Part shown: one piece after another, positions 21,631 to 35,612 of the stretch
Position numbering within the stretch: the stretch's first letter is position 1
How the letters are laid out: every line of letters begins with the position of its first letter
Source: Alopecurus myosuroides
Lineage: Eukaryota > Streptophyta > Magnoliopsida > Poales > Poaceae
DNA length: 64,000 nt
Assembly (NCBI GenBank): GCA_028641055.1
Contig: CM054061.1
Span: 31,359,523-31,423,522, forward strand
Direction of reading: 5' to 3'
Notes under the pieces: generated by a model
Seen by the model: only the letters and a program-made list of their open reading frames with translations
Database searches by the model: none
What the model was told of the DNA's origin: nothing
Translations under genes and position numbers: made by a program

Positions 21631-23072
21631 TTGGTGAAAACAACAAATGCTTTTGTAACTCCTTTAAGAAGCCAAATTTCATAACTTAAAAAATAAAATT
21701 CCAAACTTGGTAAACAACATATCAAATTGAACCTATTGTTGTTTCCTTTTTGGTTAACATCGTCCATGCATCATTCTAATTAACTTCCACATGATGGTTA
21801 CTTGTAGATCATTTAATTCAACCTTAATTCATGGGCCTTTCCATATGCAATCCAAATTGCATATGGGCCCATTTAATTACGTTACCTTGGCAATTAGCTT
21901 ACCTTTGATGCACCAATTAAATTGTCATGCATCATCCCATGTTTGTGCACTATGCCATGTTATTGATTGTTCGTCTCTCTTCGATTGTTTGTTTGCTTCT
22001 TCTCGAATAGACGACGACGTTGAGACAGACGAGGTTTACGACACTACTTCTGAGGAGTTAGCTCAGTACCAGGCTACTAAGTTTGCAGGCAAGTATTCAC
22101 TCACATGAACCATCGTGTCCTTTCCACACAGGATACCGATACTTTCCGTTGTCATTTCTGCTAGCCCTATGAATCGTTGCTTGTGTTCCGATCCTATCAC
22201 ATGTTATCCTTTAACCCTGATATGGCCTCACCTTCCACACCTATAACCCCGTTGCTTGTTGCCCGTGTCTTACTAGCATGCTTAGGGTTGTTGTGCTCGA
22301 GTCTGCTGTCCGTTACCTTCTTTTACCATATTTATTATGTTCTATGGGCTCGGTGTTTAAACAACAACCTGTTAATGCTTTGGGTAATAATAATTTGATG
22401 ATAAGGCACCGGCAGGAGGCCCGGCGTGGTTTTGAGGCCTGCTAGTGTCGACCCTAATTAGGAAAAGGGTCTTGTCTACTAATCCATGATGAGCGCACTA
22501 ACCGCATGTGGGAAGCGTGTATGGGCGCCCCCCTCAATTTGATTCGATTCGCATCTCGTCCAAATCGCCACACTTAGTTCGGGCTTTCCATTTGATGCAC
22601 GCATATGCAGGTACGAACCCGAGGCCAGGGTGGAACTTTTGTAGTCGGCATTTAGGGCGGCGTGGTCTTCCAGTGCTATGAGGGTCCCCCTTTTCTTCGT
22701 GGGGGCTCGATTAGCCGCGCACGCACATCACGTGGTTCTTTGGGCTTGATGCGAAGAAGAGTTGAGTTGTGTTGAGTGCCTCGCTTGGTGGGTTTGATTC
22801 CCGTCTGGCGGGTTATTCTTACGTGTACGGCTACATTGGTGCATCCCTGCAGGGTTAAATCTTCTCGAGAAGCCGTGTTGTCCGCGGTTATGGATGACTT
22901 GGTGAAAGTACTGGCTAACAAGTACTCAGACAACTTACACCTAACTATAATAACTTGACTAGTAATATAGATTACTTCCACCATAATTATGATGTCACCC
23001 TAATCAACGGTGTGAGTTTCCTTGGGTTGCTTCCTTAGTAGGGGGTAACATTGGATGGGTTTCTTTGAAGTT

Positions 23073-23548
23073 TGTCGTGGGATAATCACGGTAGACGTTA
23101 CCGGGGGTAACTTATCTTGGGGCAAATCGACTCTGGTGTTTGGGAGAGGGTTTAGCTCAGAGGAAAACATGATGATATGCGATCTGGTAGCCGGCAAGCA
23201 AGTCGCCGAGTCTCCGATCTCGATATATTAACTCAACTCTCGTATTACACTGGATACTCGATACCTAGCGATATTGCTCGAACTCTTGGATCTCCCTAAA
23301 CTAAACCTAGGGGACGGCTTATATAATATCCGGACCCCCTGGTCTGCTCTCCAAGGCGCACTCTGAGTCCTACCCGGACACTGCCTACAAAACCCTAAAC
23401 TTACTTACCGGAACCCACAATCCGGGTTATCAGGCCTACGAACTTGGGCCTTCTAGAAGCTCCTTTATCTTTAGCCGGGTCTAGCGCAACGTCCTTTGGG
23501 CCGAGTTACTCCTTGGCGTTGGCCTACCGGGTTATCATCCCTCCGTCA
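23073..23548 (-). repeat. 3' LTR of outer Tat element
   Basis: This 476-bp LTR reads on the minus strand from TGACGGAGGGATGATAACC to CCACGACA. A purine-rich tract (TTCTGGGGACTAC on the minus strand, about 23561-23549) lies just upstream on the minus strand, as expected at a 3' LTR. Confidence 0.9.
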
Positions 23549-23933
23549 GTAGTCCCCAGAATAGCTTGGCTTCACGAGATTCTCTTTGAAGCGCACGCTA
23601 TTCCCTTCAAAGATATCAAACTAACAAGTTCATGGAGGCCGGGTTAGATTGCTTTGATAAACAGCTAGGCCTAACTCCATGGTGGCCATATAGTAACCAG
23701 GCTTTCTCCAAGTCCATTGCTTATCTCTCCGGGTCAATACCCTGATAACGATGCCAAAGATCCGGCTCACTTCTCTTGTTTAACCGATCCAATAATCGCG
23801 GAAACGATTTGTCTCATATTTGCTCCGGATATCCCGTCTAGCACTTAACGCATATCTCGGAAAATCCGGGCGGGTACCACTTATCCGAAATTTCCGGCTC
23901 TCACCCGTTGGCCTAGGTTTATCCACCCGCACC

Positions 23934-23943
23934 CTATAAATAG
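23934..23943 (+). promoter_or_regulatory. TATA box of the antisense gene (outer copy)
   Basis: CTATAAATAG lies on the plus strand about 570 bp upstream of the conserved ATG at 24501, followed by a pyrimidine-rich stretch at about 23977-24000, as in plant core promoters. The inner element has the same box in its antisense direction (39616-39628). This argues for independent Pol II transcription of the antisense gene. Confidence 0.6.
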
Positions 23944-26900
23944 GCACTTAGGGGATAACCTAATTCCAACGGCTCATTTCTCCTTCTTCTTCCTTCCGCG
24001 CTCGAGCTTGCAGAGCACCGCCACGGAGACCTCGCGCGCGTCCCCGGAACCAATCAGCCGCCGGCTACGCTCCGCCATAGTTCGTCCCGCGCCGCCGCCG
24101 ACCTCCGCCGCCGCACCCGTGAGCATCTCGCCGGCAGTCGCAAGGGGGCATTCGGATTGCGCTATTTGCCGCCGCCGCGTGCTACTTCAATCTCCTTCGG
24201 TAAGCTTCTTGTATCCATTAATTTGACCTTGCAATTTCTCGATTCACTCTAGATTGGATCTAGGTCAACCGCGGGTCGTTTTCCTTGCCGCGCCGAATTA
24301 GATCACACAACCCCACGTTAATTCATCCAATAGCTTGATAGATTGTCACACATCACTCCCCTATCATCATTAATCATCAATTTCTCCGCAAAAACGGCCG
24401 CATATTTTTCAATCTAGATCCATTTCGCCCAATTTTTCCGCGCATGTCATTGACACCCGGAAAATCCTCTTCTTCCGGTTCTTTTGCTGGCAGTAGATAC
24501 ATGGGCAATCATCCTTCTTCCTCAAACACTTTCCAATACGTAAGTAACCCATAGCTTTTATACTGACACTTGATACCCGGATAACTTGTAATTTTTCGCT
24601 CCGTCCAGTGATAACCGGATAATCCTTAGTTTCCATGTCTTATCGATACTGCTTGCATATACTCGGATAATTCATGATTTCCGAATCTCACTTCTTGTAC
24701 CCTTTCGTCTTGTGCTTTTGCAGGTTGACCCCATGGCTCCCAAGAAGCAAGGGAAGCAGCCAGCCAAGACAAAGACCACCCAATCCATATCCGCCAACTG
24801 GGCGCGATCCACGGTCACCAAGGCCAAGCTAGAGGAGTTGGCCGAGTTGGGGGTTCTCCCCTCTCAAAAAGATATCCACTGGAGGGTGCCGGGCGACGAG
24901 ACCCGGCCCACGCCTGCTGATGACGAGGTAATCTGCTTCGTCGAACATGTGACCCGGGGGTTCCATCCTCCGGGTCACCCTTTCTTCCGTGAGGTTCTGA
25001 GCCACTATGGCCTCCGGGTATTCGACATAGGGCCTAACTCTATGTTGAATATTACCCACTTTATCGTTCTTTCCGAGTCATACTTGTGCACTCCGCCAAG
25101 TTTGGCTCTTTTCATCGAACTTTTTCAGTGCAAACCGTGCCGCGAAAGCGGTGACAGAGCACTTCTTGCTTGCGGCGGGGTCTCTATCCAACGCCGCAAG
25201 AAATCTCCCATGCCAACTCTCACCCTCAATTCTCATGTCAAACATTGGCAACTTCCTTATTTTTACTGCCGAGACACCTCCCACCCGGCGAGAAGAAACT
25301 GCCGGGTTACTCGGAGGGCCTCCTCGATATTTCCGAGACCTTCAATGCTTTCGCCCCTGACTCGGACAGGGAGGCAATCCAGCCTTTGTTAGCTAGAATA
25401 GCCGTCCTCTCGGCCCAAGGTCTTCTTGGGCTCAACTTAGTGAAAACTTGGGTCAACTTCCGGATCCAACCCAATTCTATCCGCACAAAGTTAATGTGCG
25501 AGTACTCGGGGCACTCCACATATTCCCTCCGATACTCGTCTAAAAACTTCGCGGCCGGTGACACCAACAAGACCATCAAGGGCTTCTTGACGGAGAAGTT
25601 GGAGGTAATCCAGAACATAGCCGGGTTAGAACCCTTTACACGCGAGAACCTGGCTCCTGAGGTAAAGATCCGGCTTTCATACTTTTACCTTCACGCTTTC
25701 CACTCGATACAGCTGTTAACCCTCATTCTTATATCTTTATCTCAGGCCGATAATGCTTTTTGGAAGATTGAAACTCCTCCCAACTCCGAAGGCCCAGAGG
25801 AGGAAGAAGACGTGATTAACTCGGAAGAAGGTACATTCCGAGTCTCACTTAATTTCTGCGAGCTCGTTGTTGCTCATTCTGTATTTTCCGACTGTAAACC
25901 TTGATAACTTTCAGAACAAGAGGACAAGGACGAAGAGGAAGAAGCTGAAGGCAAGGTGGAATCAGCAAGCGACGAAGATGACGCTGAGCCGATAATCAAG
26001 GTGGGAGCAAAGAGGAAACCCCGAGGGGTCGTCTTCAAGGTTCCATATCGCTTCCTTGCCTCTAAACCATATTCCTTTGATAACATGCACGAGCTGAACC
26101 GGGAGTTATCCAATTTGCTGTACTTGAAGGATCCGCTCGTGACCAAGCGCAGAATGACTCGAAACTTTCCGGGTGATGGCGCTCTTAATCCGGGTATTCC
26201 GTCATCTCCGGCTCGACGCGCTGGTATTCTCCTAAGCCTTTCTTGAATATCAAAGTTTTTCCAAATCATCCCCTCGCGGGACGATTCCATGTCTTACTTT
26301 CTTGATGTTTTTTCAGTTTCGTCCGGATCCAGCAGCGATTTCCCCTCGGACCTCAGGGTGAATGCCGGGTAAGTTTCTTCTCTTGATATCCTATCACCTT
26401 TTCCTAATTTTTCCCGGCTGTACGTTAACTGCTCATTTATACTGTCCACAGAGCCATGGTCACTATCAGTGACCAGGAAAATATGGAGACCGATGACCCG
26501 GGTAATGAGAACCCCATTGATGATATGACGGCCGCAGCTGGCGGCGAAGAACAACAAGTGCCGCCAATAAACCCGGCTGATCAAGAAGCCGAGTACCCAA
26601 TAGCCTCGCACGCACGCGAGGAGGAAGAAGCTGCAGCCTTGGGCACGGGAGGAGGGGCACCAGGCTCCGATACTCGGACGACTCGGATGCCTTCCCCCGC
26701 CAAGAAGAGAATTCCTTCTCCGATTCTCCAAGATCTTGGGTCTTCCAACTTAGGCAACAACACCTTTGATCAAATGATGAGCGCTCTCCTTGCCATGAAG
26801 GCCTCGGAGAGCGATATGCTAGAGCGTATGGCAGTGGAGCACCAGGTAACGTTACTTGATATCTCGTAGTATCCATCTAGTCCCCAAGTTCCGAGTATAA

Positions 26901-27296
26901 CTTGTTGAAGTTGTGCTCGGCACTCTGTGCGATGCTCGGCTTGCCATGATACCCGACTAATGCTTATATTTTTTTCTCTTACAGGCACAGGCCACCCGGT
27001 CTGATGAAATTTTACTCAAGACCGAACAACTTCTGCTTACCGAGGTAAAGCGGAGAGAGGCCCTTGAGGCTGAGGTGGAAACCTTGAAGAAAGATGTTTC
27101 CAAATACAAGAAAAAGTACACCACTGCTCAAACCGCACTGAAGAAGTTATCGGACCAAGTTACCGATACTTATCGCATCCTGCGTAGTAAGATTTTTGCT
27201 GCTGATTGCTTTCATGACTCTGCTTGTTACTTGATTCATGATACTCGGAATTATTGATGTGGCCTTTATTATTTCAACTGCAGGCGCTAACCTTGC

Positions 27297-27770
27297 TGAT
27301 GGAGGGATGATAACCCGCTAGGCCAATGCCAAGGAGTAACTCGGCCCAAAGGACGTTGCGCAAGACCCGGCTAAGGATAAAGGAGCTTCTAGAAGGCCCA
27401 AGTTCGTAGGCCTGGTAACCCGGATTGTGAGTTCCGATAAGGAAGTTTAGGGTTTGTAAGCAGTGTCCGGGTAGGATTCAGAGTATGCCTTGGAGAGCAG
27501 GCCAGGGGGTCCGGGTGCTTTATAAGCCGGCCCCTAGGTTAGGTTTAGAGATCCAAGAGTTCGAGCAATATCGCTAGGTATCGAGTATCCAGTGTAACAC
27601 GAGAGTTGAGATTAATATATCAAGATCGGAGACTCGGCGACTTGCTTGCCGGCTACCAGATCGCATATCATCATGTTTTCCTCTGAGCTAAACCCTCTCC
27701 CAAACACCAGAGTCGATTTGCCCCAATGTAAGTTACCCCCGGTAACGTCTGCCGTGATTATCCCACGACA
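27297..27770 (+). repeat. 5' LTR of inner Tat element
   Basis: It starts TGATGGAGGGATGATAACC and ends TATCCCACGACA. A TATA-like GCTTTATAAGCC lies at about 27518-27529. An open frame runs from 27646 through the LTR end and primer-binding site into gag, but the likely gag start is further downstream. Confidence 0.9.
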
Positions 27771-27771
27771 G

Positions 27772-27790
27772 TTGGCGCCCACCGTGGGGC
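27772..27790 (+). promoter_or_regulatory. Primer-binding site of inner Tat element
   Basis: TTGGCGCCCACCGTGGGGC follows the LTR end by one base. This is the form typical of Tat-lineage elements and differs from the tRNA-Met site of the Tekay and LARD-like elements. The outer element has the same site with one change at 46698-46680. Confidence 0.8.
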
Positions 27791-27834
27791 CTACGTCCAA
27801 AGGTGTTTACATCACGGGAGAAGCTCGGAAGAAC

Positions 27835-30525
27835 ATGGAGAACCTTGTCATCGGCGAGATCTACACCGACCCTGAAGGAGAGAAGATGGTGGACGATTCC
27901 GGCTGGGGGCCAGAGTCGGATCACCTCGAATCCGGATCTATCGTGACGATCGGCCAGATCAACGTCTTCATCGGCATGGTACGTACGTTTGGTTCGATCC
28001 CTGACGAGTTCGGATTTGATTCTGTGTCAGGAGAGGCCACATACGTTCAGTCGGATGGAGAAGAATCGGTCGGGACGATAGATCCGACAGAAGAGCCCAC
28101 CACGAAGAGGGAACAGCCGGAGGAGCCGGCATGGACCCCGCGTGGCCGGGTCGTGAGAGAAGATGATACCGAATCTATCTTGCATCTGCTGGAGGACCGG
28201 TACGAGGAAAATAGCAGCGAAGAGGAGCGGTACGAATCGGCGCCAAGCATTATGCGCCAGGTTGCGGTTTACAAGGCTCCTGCGACTAATCTTAACCAGG
28301 AGAACGTGACCGCGGCCGCAGTCGGAGCAGCACAAGCATTGACCCAGCAGCAAGGTCCGGTTAATGGAAACCCGGTTTTGGTCCGGGTCGACGGAGAATC
28401 GGCATCGGTTACCAGTCAAGCGGCGGAGAACGAGGTGCATGCGAACACGTTCAGATTTCTAGCAAACCGGACACCAGGGGCGGGTCCCTCCAATCCACAA
28501 CACCCGGCCCTGTTCAACAACAATCTGATTCTAGATCCCACTGTTTTGGCCACGGTTATCACTCCAGAAAACGCGGCGGAACGTGTTAGGGATCTGGATG
28601 TAGCCCGTCGTGCATTGGAGCAACAGAGAAGGCAAGTAGAAGCAGAAAGGCAAGGGATGGCCATACGCCAACGTGAGCTGGATGCGCTAGAAACCCGGCT
28701 CCGAGAGGAAACAACTAGAATACATCAAAGGCACCAAACCAGATTACCAGCGTTGGGCGGAGTTATAAACCCGGCTACATTGTTTATTACACCTCAAGAT
28801 CAGCCGATTCCAGCGGTGAACCAAGGAACTGCACCTCAACCGGCAACTGTGGGAACACAGCCGGCAAACGTGCAAGCCGGGTTAACTTTACCACAGACTG
28901 GAGTTGCAACCGGCAATACGTTACCACCACCGCCACCATCACGATTTCGCACACCAACAGGTCATTACAACAATCCCATGGACAACGTGTACGCAGCAAC
29001 ACTCGCACTGAATCAAATCCCTGTGAGAGAGTCACCCCACGCAGAGGAGACCCGACGGGCGATAGATATGCTGTGCACTGTGGTGGCACAGCAAGTTAAT
29101 TACCCGGATCACAGAAGTGGAATGCATGGGACGCCATACGTCAGCCAGCAACGAGGCAACACCGGCAATATCCAGACAAGTTCAGCGCGGCGGAGGGAAG
29201 AGCAGCAGCAAATGCCGCCTCCTCCACGCGTTCATGCAGTACCAGCAGCATCAGCAGCACAAGCTATCGTGGATAGTTCCAGAGCCAGGAGAGCTGCGGC
29301 CGGGTCTGCTGTGCACGGGCCACCCGCAGTACCGCGCCCAGCCGCACCCCCCGCAGGATCACACGTTTCCCGAGTAAGGCCGGTCCTGACTAATCTCGCT
29401 GGGCCTAAGTGTCTGTCGGATAACATCAGGGCTGAGCCTTACCCGGATAAATTCAAGGAACCGGGTAAAGTGGTGAATTATGAGCCGACTATGGATCCAG
29501 AAACATGGTTGAGCAGTTATGAGATGGCTATGTCGATTCGCAATGCATCCGAGAATCTTCAGGCCAAGTTCATGTACTTGATGATGTCAGAAGGAGCAGC
29601 AAAGTTATGGTTCACTAATCTACCGGAAGGATCTATCAAGTCATGGGAAGAGTTGAAAACCGCGTTTATCAAGCACTTTCATGGGACGTGCAGAAAGTTA
29701 CTCACTATTGATGATCTAGAGCGATGTGTTCAGAAGAAGGGAGAGTCGGCGCGCATCTGGGTGCGCCGGGTTATGGAGATACTTCATTCATCCACAGATA
29801 TCCAGCCCAAGGATGCGCTGCAAGCTATGGCAAAGACATTCAAGTACACACCTTTAGTGCAGAAATTAACTTGCATGAAATCTAGTCGGAACGCTTCATA
29901 GGTTACGATGGGAGAGCTTATGGATGCATGCAACAAACACGCCGCAACAGATACTACAGAAGAGGACGTCGATGACAAGAAAGCAAAAGCAAACGCGAAT
30001 AGCAACAATGGAAGAACCGACAACAGATCAACGCCGGGTAACAATGGAGGTAATAATGGGAACAATCAGAACAAGCGCCCGTTTGAGGGAAGCTCCGAGT
30101 TTGTCGCTAGCACAGAAACCGGGTCTTCGAGACCTAGAGCAGAAGGAAATTTCAATGGAGGAAACCACAACGGAGGAAATTATCAAGGACCACCTAGGCC
30201 GAGTAACAACTGGGATATCTTCAGAATGGCGTGCCCGAAGCACAGCAGGAACGGTAGGCCAGCTAACCACTCATTGGAACAGTGTGCGGACCTACAGAGA
30301 TGGAAGAACGAGGAAGTGAACAGAGCCATGCGAGGTGCAGGTCGGGGAGGAGGATCGGGTCCGGGTGGAAACCCGGGCAACGGCCCGCCCCCAGCCGGCA
30401 ACCCGGCAGGCGGAAATCCGGGTAACAACCAAGGGGAGCTGGAGGTTTCCAAGCTAACCCCAAGCAGTTGGGACAATATCATGTGCATACTACAGGAACT
30501 TCCAACAAGGATAAAAAGATACTGA
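27835..30525 (+). pseudogene. gag of inner Tat element
   Basis: The ATG at 27835 is the first one after the primer-binding site in the long frame (MENLVIGEIYTDPEGEK). The product has a long variable, glutamine- and proline-rich N-terminal half with a coiled-coil-like stretch near 28590-28720, then a Retrotrans_gag domain (about 29440-29830: YPDKFKEPGKVVNYEP, WLSSYEMAM, SWEELKTAFIKHF). A Cys/His motif (CPKHSRNGRPANHSLEQC, about 30229-30282) and a Gly/Asn/Pro-rich tail follow. An in-frame TAG at 29899-29901 interrupts it. The junction to protease is frameshifted between about 30423 and 30450. Confidence 0.85.
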
Positions 30526-33500
30526 AGCAAGCGGTAAACTCGGTTTCTTCGGCTGTCCCGAGATATTTGAGATGGTCAGAGCAAGACGTAACATGGAGCA
30601 GAAGAGATCACCCGGAAAGGATAGAACATCCGGGAGTCTTAGCATTGGTGGTTGCACCGCAAGTTAATGGTTATGAGTTGAAAAAGGTTCTGATGGACGG
30701 TGGAAGCAGCATCAATATCTTATACTGGAAAACCTTTCTACGCATGGGCCTCAAGGAGTCCCAGCTACAGAAAAGTTCAACAGTTTTTCATGGAATTGTG
30801 CCGGGTCACTTAGCGTGCCCCGAGGGAAAGATCACATTGGCGGTGGCTTTTGGAGAATCAAAGGATAATTATCGAGTTGAGTGGCTCACTTTCGAAGTGG
30901 TTAAGTTGCGCAGTCCTTATCACGCGCTATTTGGAAGGCCGGCTTACGCTAAGTTCATGGCCAGACCGTGTTACGTGTATCTACAGCTGAAGATGCCGGG
31001 TCCCAAGCAGACCATCACCATACATGGGAACCGGGATATAGCAGCCGAGTGTGATGAAGGAGATGCAGCCATGGCAGAGCAAGCTTGCAGAAAAGAGGAA
31101 CTCAAGTATTACCGGTCTCAAGTAGACCCGGATGATAGAACATCGTTGAAAAAACCAAATACTGAGGATGAAAGAGCAAAGTTCAAGGCAGCACAAGATA
31201 CAAAGATGGTGGCTTTTGTCGAGGGTGATCCCTCTAAGCAATTTGCTATAGGATCTAACTTGGACACCGAGCAGGAGAAAACACTTGTGGAGTTCATTCG
31301 TTCGAATCAGGATGTGTTCGCCTGGACGCCTAGCGACATGCCGGGTATCCCTACAGAATTGGCAGAGCACAGTTTGCACGTCGATCCCAAGTCCAGGCCC
31401 GTGAAACAAGGCTTGAGGAAGATGAATGAGGAAAGAAGGAAAGCTATAGGAGAAGAAATTGCTCGGCTGCTGACAGCCGGCTTTATCATGGAAGTGTTTC
31501 ACCCGGATTGGTTAGCAAATCCGGTTCTCGTGATGAAAAAGACTAATGAGTGGAGGATGTGCATTGCTTTTACGAGTCTCAACAAGCATTGCCCAAAGGA
31601 TCCTTTTGCACTACCAAGGATAGATCAGATCATAGACGCAATGGCTGGAAGTGACTTATTATGTTTCCTGGATGCATATTCCGGGTATCATCAGATCAAG
31701 CTCAAGAAAGAGGATTGGGAGAAAACATCATTCATAACCCCTTTTGGGGCCTTTTGTTACAAGACCATGACATTTGGATTGAAGAACGCTGGCGCAACCT
31801 ATCAACGGTGTATTCAGAAGTGATTCGAGGATCAAACTGGACGCAATGTCCATGCTTATGTAGATGATGTGGTGATCAAAACCAGAAAGGCGGAGACATT
31901 TATCGAGGATCTAAAGGAAACGTTCAAAAACCTGAGGAGGTATCACATGAAACTTAACCCGACAAAGTGCGTGTTTGGAGTTCCAGCTGGGAAATAAACT
32001 CGGCTTTATCGTTTCCGAGAGAGGAATTGAGGCAAACCCGGATAAAATCAAAGCTATCCAGAGTCTGAAAAAGCCGGAAAATTTGAAGTATGTTCAGAAG
32101 CTCACAGGGTGCGTAGCAGCCTTGAGCCGGTTTATATCCAGACTCGGAGAAAAAGCAATACCATTGTACCGGCTCTTGAAGAAATCCGATAAATTCGTTT
32201 GGGATCAAGAGGCGGATGAGGCGTTCGAGGCACTAAAAAATCAGTTATCTGAGGCACCAGTTCTAGCGGCCCCGGGTCCTAAAGAGCCTATGTTGCTATA
32301 CGTGGCAGCTGGCCCCCGAGCCGTTAGTGCAGTAATTGTTGTGGAGCGTAAAGAGGATGGGAAATATCACCCGGTCCAGAGACCGGTTTATTACGTCAGC
32401 GAGGTATTATCAGAAGCAAAGCAGCGCTATCCACATTGGCAAAAGCTAGTTTTCGGGGTCTTCATGGCCAGCCGGAAACTGAAGCCATATTTTCAGGAGC
32501 ACCCTATAACAGTGGTTAGTTCGATACCAATGTCGGATATCATCAGAAACTCGGATGCAACATGAAGAATAGCCAAGTGGGCGATAGAGATGGGGGATTA
32601 TCATATCAACTACGAGCCAAGGTCAGCAATCAAATCCCAGGCTCTAGTCGATTTCATCAACGATTGGACGCACACAAGCATGCCCACCATGGCTCCAACC
32701 TCCGAGTCTTGGATCATGCACTTCGATGGTTCCAAGCAATACGAGGGGTCAGGAGCTGGAGTGGTGCTAACTTCACCCAAAGGAGACAAGTTGAGTTACA
32801 TGCTACAGATTCACTTTGATTGTTCCAACAACGTGGCCGAGTATGAGGCCTTATTGCATGGCTTAAAGGTATCCAAGGAGATGAATATCAAGAGGATACG
32901 ACACTTTGGAGATTCGGACCTTGTGGTACAGCAGGTCTCAGGAACTTGGGAAAGAAAAGATGCAACTATGGCAGCATACCGCAGAGAAGTTGATAGGGTT
33001 GCCGGATGTTTTTCCGGGTATGAGGTGGAGCACATAAAAAGAAGAAAAAGCGAGACAGCAGATGCACTCGCCAGACTCGGCTCGCGCAGAGAGCCGGTTC
33101 CACCCAATGTTTTCCTGGATGAACTATGGAGACCATCACTTAAAACCGAGTCCGAGGAAGAACTGGCAAATCAAGGCTCGGATTTGGAGCTCGTGGCCAC
33201 AGTGCGCGCTGTTCCCGATTGGACAGAGCCGTTCCTGGCTTACCTATCACGGGGCGAGTTACCACAGCATGAGGTATTAGCAAGACAAATTTTGAGGCGA
33301 GCAAAGGGATATTCTATCATCAAGGGGGAGTTATACAAGAGAAGTGCAGCTGGAGTCTTTTTGCGCTGTGTAGCACCAGAAGAAGGCCGACAGATTCTCA
33401 AGGAAATCTTTGAAGGAGATTGTGGGCATCATGCATCCACAAGATCCCTTGTGGCCAAAGCTTATCGACATGGATTCTTCTGGCTCACGGCCCTAGCAGA

Positions 33501-34539
33501 TGCAGAGCGCTTGGTGGCAAGGTGTGATGGATGTCAAAGGTACGCTCGCCAAACCCAAGTACCGGTTATGGAATTACGGACTATTCCGTTAACTTGGTCG
33601 TTCGCTGTTTGGGGTATGGACATGGTTGGCCCCTTTCACATGTCACCTTGCAAAAAGACACATCTTTTGGTGACTATTGATAAGTTTACCAAGTGGGTTG
33701 AAGTTATGCCAGTTACCAATTGTGAAGCAGTTACAGCAGTCAAGTTCCTGAAAAGAATTATCTATCGGTTCGGATATCCCCACAGCATAATTACCGACAA
33801 TGGAACTAACATGTCCCTTGGTGAGATGGAGAAGTTTTGTGGTAACAATGGAATCCGGCTTGACATAGCATCAGTGGCCCATCCACAGGCCAATGGACAA
33901 GTGGAGAGGGCAAATCAAGAGTTGCTTCGCGGATTAAAGCCACGACTGCGAGTTCCGTGTATCAGAGCTGCTGGTGCATGGGTTGAAGAATTACCTTCCG
34001 TGGTTTGGGGTATCAACACTACACCTAACAGATCTACTCAGATGACACCGTTCTTCATGGTTTATGGTGCGGAAGCGGTGTTGCCGAGTGATATTATTCA
34101 TGATTCACCTCGAGTATCAGCTTATGTTGAAGTAGAGAATGAAAAAACCCGGCAGGACGCCGTGGATATGTTAGAAGAACAAAGGGAACAAGCCCTGGAA
34201 AGATCAGCCATATATCAGCAAGATTTACGGAGGTATCATAGCCGGCGCGTGAAAACCCGGGTCTTCCAGGAAGGGGACCTGGTTCTGCGCCTGGTACAGT
34301 CAAACGAAGGAAAACACAAGTTATCACCACCATGGGAAGGACCGTTTATCATAAGCCGGAATCTCCACAATGGATCATATTACTTGATAGATGCAAGGGA
34401 AGAGTCGGCTACGGTTAACGACACCGCTCATACCACCTCATCTATGCAAGAGAGAGAGACAGACCATGGAACGTGGCTCAGCTGCGTCCCTACTATACCT
34501 AGTATAGACTATATTTGCAAGTGGAATTGCACGATGTAA
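30450..34539 (+). pseudogene. pol of inner Tat element (PR-RT-RH-aRH-IN)
   Basis: The order is aspartic protease (DGGSSINILYW, about 30697-30729), RT (about 31380-31990, FLDAYSGYHQI and YVDD near 31857-31868), RNase H (about 32200-32480), an archaeal-type second RNase H that defines Tat elements (MHFDGS at about 32716, AEYEALLHGL, FGDSDLVVQQVSG), and integrase. The integrase has its HHCC finger over about 33425-33545 (GHHASTRSL ... CDGCQRYA) and a DDE core (GMDMVGPF, TDNGTN, QANGQVERANQE). Breaks are TGA at 31821-31823 in RT, a 1-nt shift at about 31996, TGA at 32563-32565, and a 2-nt GA expansion near 34455 that changes the C-terminus. Confidence 0.88.
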
Positions 34540-35612
34540 CAGGCAGCAGGTTTCAGACGCACTCTTTTCCTATCCAGGGTACCTAAGGGGACTGGAGGGT
34601 TTTTAATGAGGCGGCTTGCTGATCTAACTTTCTCATATCAATAAAGAGATGGTTAAGCAATATATCTTCTTCACGTGTTCTATCAAGTTTATTCTTATGT
34701 TCCTTACTTTTCGTCCAGGTAAGTATTGTTTACATTAGTTTCCTTAGTATGTTGCATATATCTAGGTCTTGGGGGCTGATTGCTTGAATAGCACAGTTAC
34801 AAACTCAAAGACCCGTCCTTGATGCCTATGAGTTATAAGGGCCGATTACTCGCAAATGAGTACGGCTACAATCTTATAACCGGACAAAGGAGCCAAATTT
34901 TCTTGACTTTTCTTACTTAAACTCGATGTGACTCGCACTACAGTGGCATGATTTGCTCGCTTACGATTAGAATCAGCCATGAAGCCTAATGGGACTTGCC
35001 TGACCCTGTTTTCGTATAGATGTAACAACATGATATCCACGCGAAAGCCGGCTTACAGTACAAAATAGTCAAAAGGGTCATCTAAACCACAAGTTATGCA
35101 GAGTACAGGGCTGATAGCCGGAAACTCAACGATTATCAAGCATAACTTCAATACCTATGTGAAACGGCTCTGGGTTTGGGCTTAGCAGAAACAACTTGTT
35201 CTCTTTGAAAGACCACACATCCCAGACTCGGAATTTCGGGTCTTGGGGACTGGGGATTTTGAAAAAGAAACAAGTTGCTTAGTTACTAATCTCAAAAAAC
35301 CCAAACATCCGAGTCTTGGGGACTTGGGGACTTAGAGAAAAGTCCACTTGTCAAAACCCATGATACTCGGAAACCGAGTCTTACAAAAGGAATCATATAG
35401 AAAGTCGGATATCAAGGACGAATGGGCTCAAAAGTAGATAAATTTAAAATCATCCAAAAGGCCAGAAGAGGCACGAGGTATATCAAGGACTTAAAGTGCA
35501 TTACAGGTCTCGATACCAGTATCAAAGGTGCACAGGCGCACCGTCAAAAAATAATTGTTCAAAGGGCCCGTCGGCCGACTGACGCGTGCGAAACGGCATC
35601 AGGTAGCAGGTC
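34540..35612. other. Region between convergent pol and antisense gene, inner element
   Basis: No protein is supported here. The plus strand has AATAAAG at about 34640, which could serve pol mRNA 3' processing. The rest is the shared 3' region of two converging transcripts, with repeated phrases such as CTTGGGGACT. The same region in the outer element is 41166-42284. Confidence 0.6.

Larger units (their letters stand above)
19628..23072 (+). repeat. Tekay-family solo LTR, part 1
   Basis: The LTR starts TGTAACATCCCAAGTATG, the reverse complement of the right end of the Tekay element at 61242. With 47181-47213 and 61248-61982 it makes about 4.2 kb of LTR flanked by AAACT on both sides and no interior, so it is a solo LTR left by recombination between the two LTRs of one element. 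It holds a CT-rich, GC-rich promoter-proximal zone (20050-20720), a TATA-like CCTTATAGC (20243-20251), a tRNA-like module, an AT-rich repeat zone, and the conserved block (about 22400-22930). Confidence 0.85.
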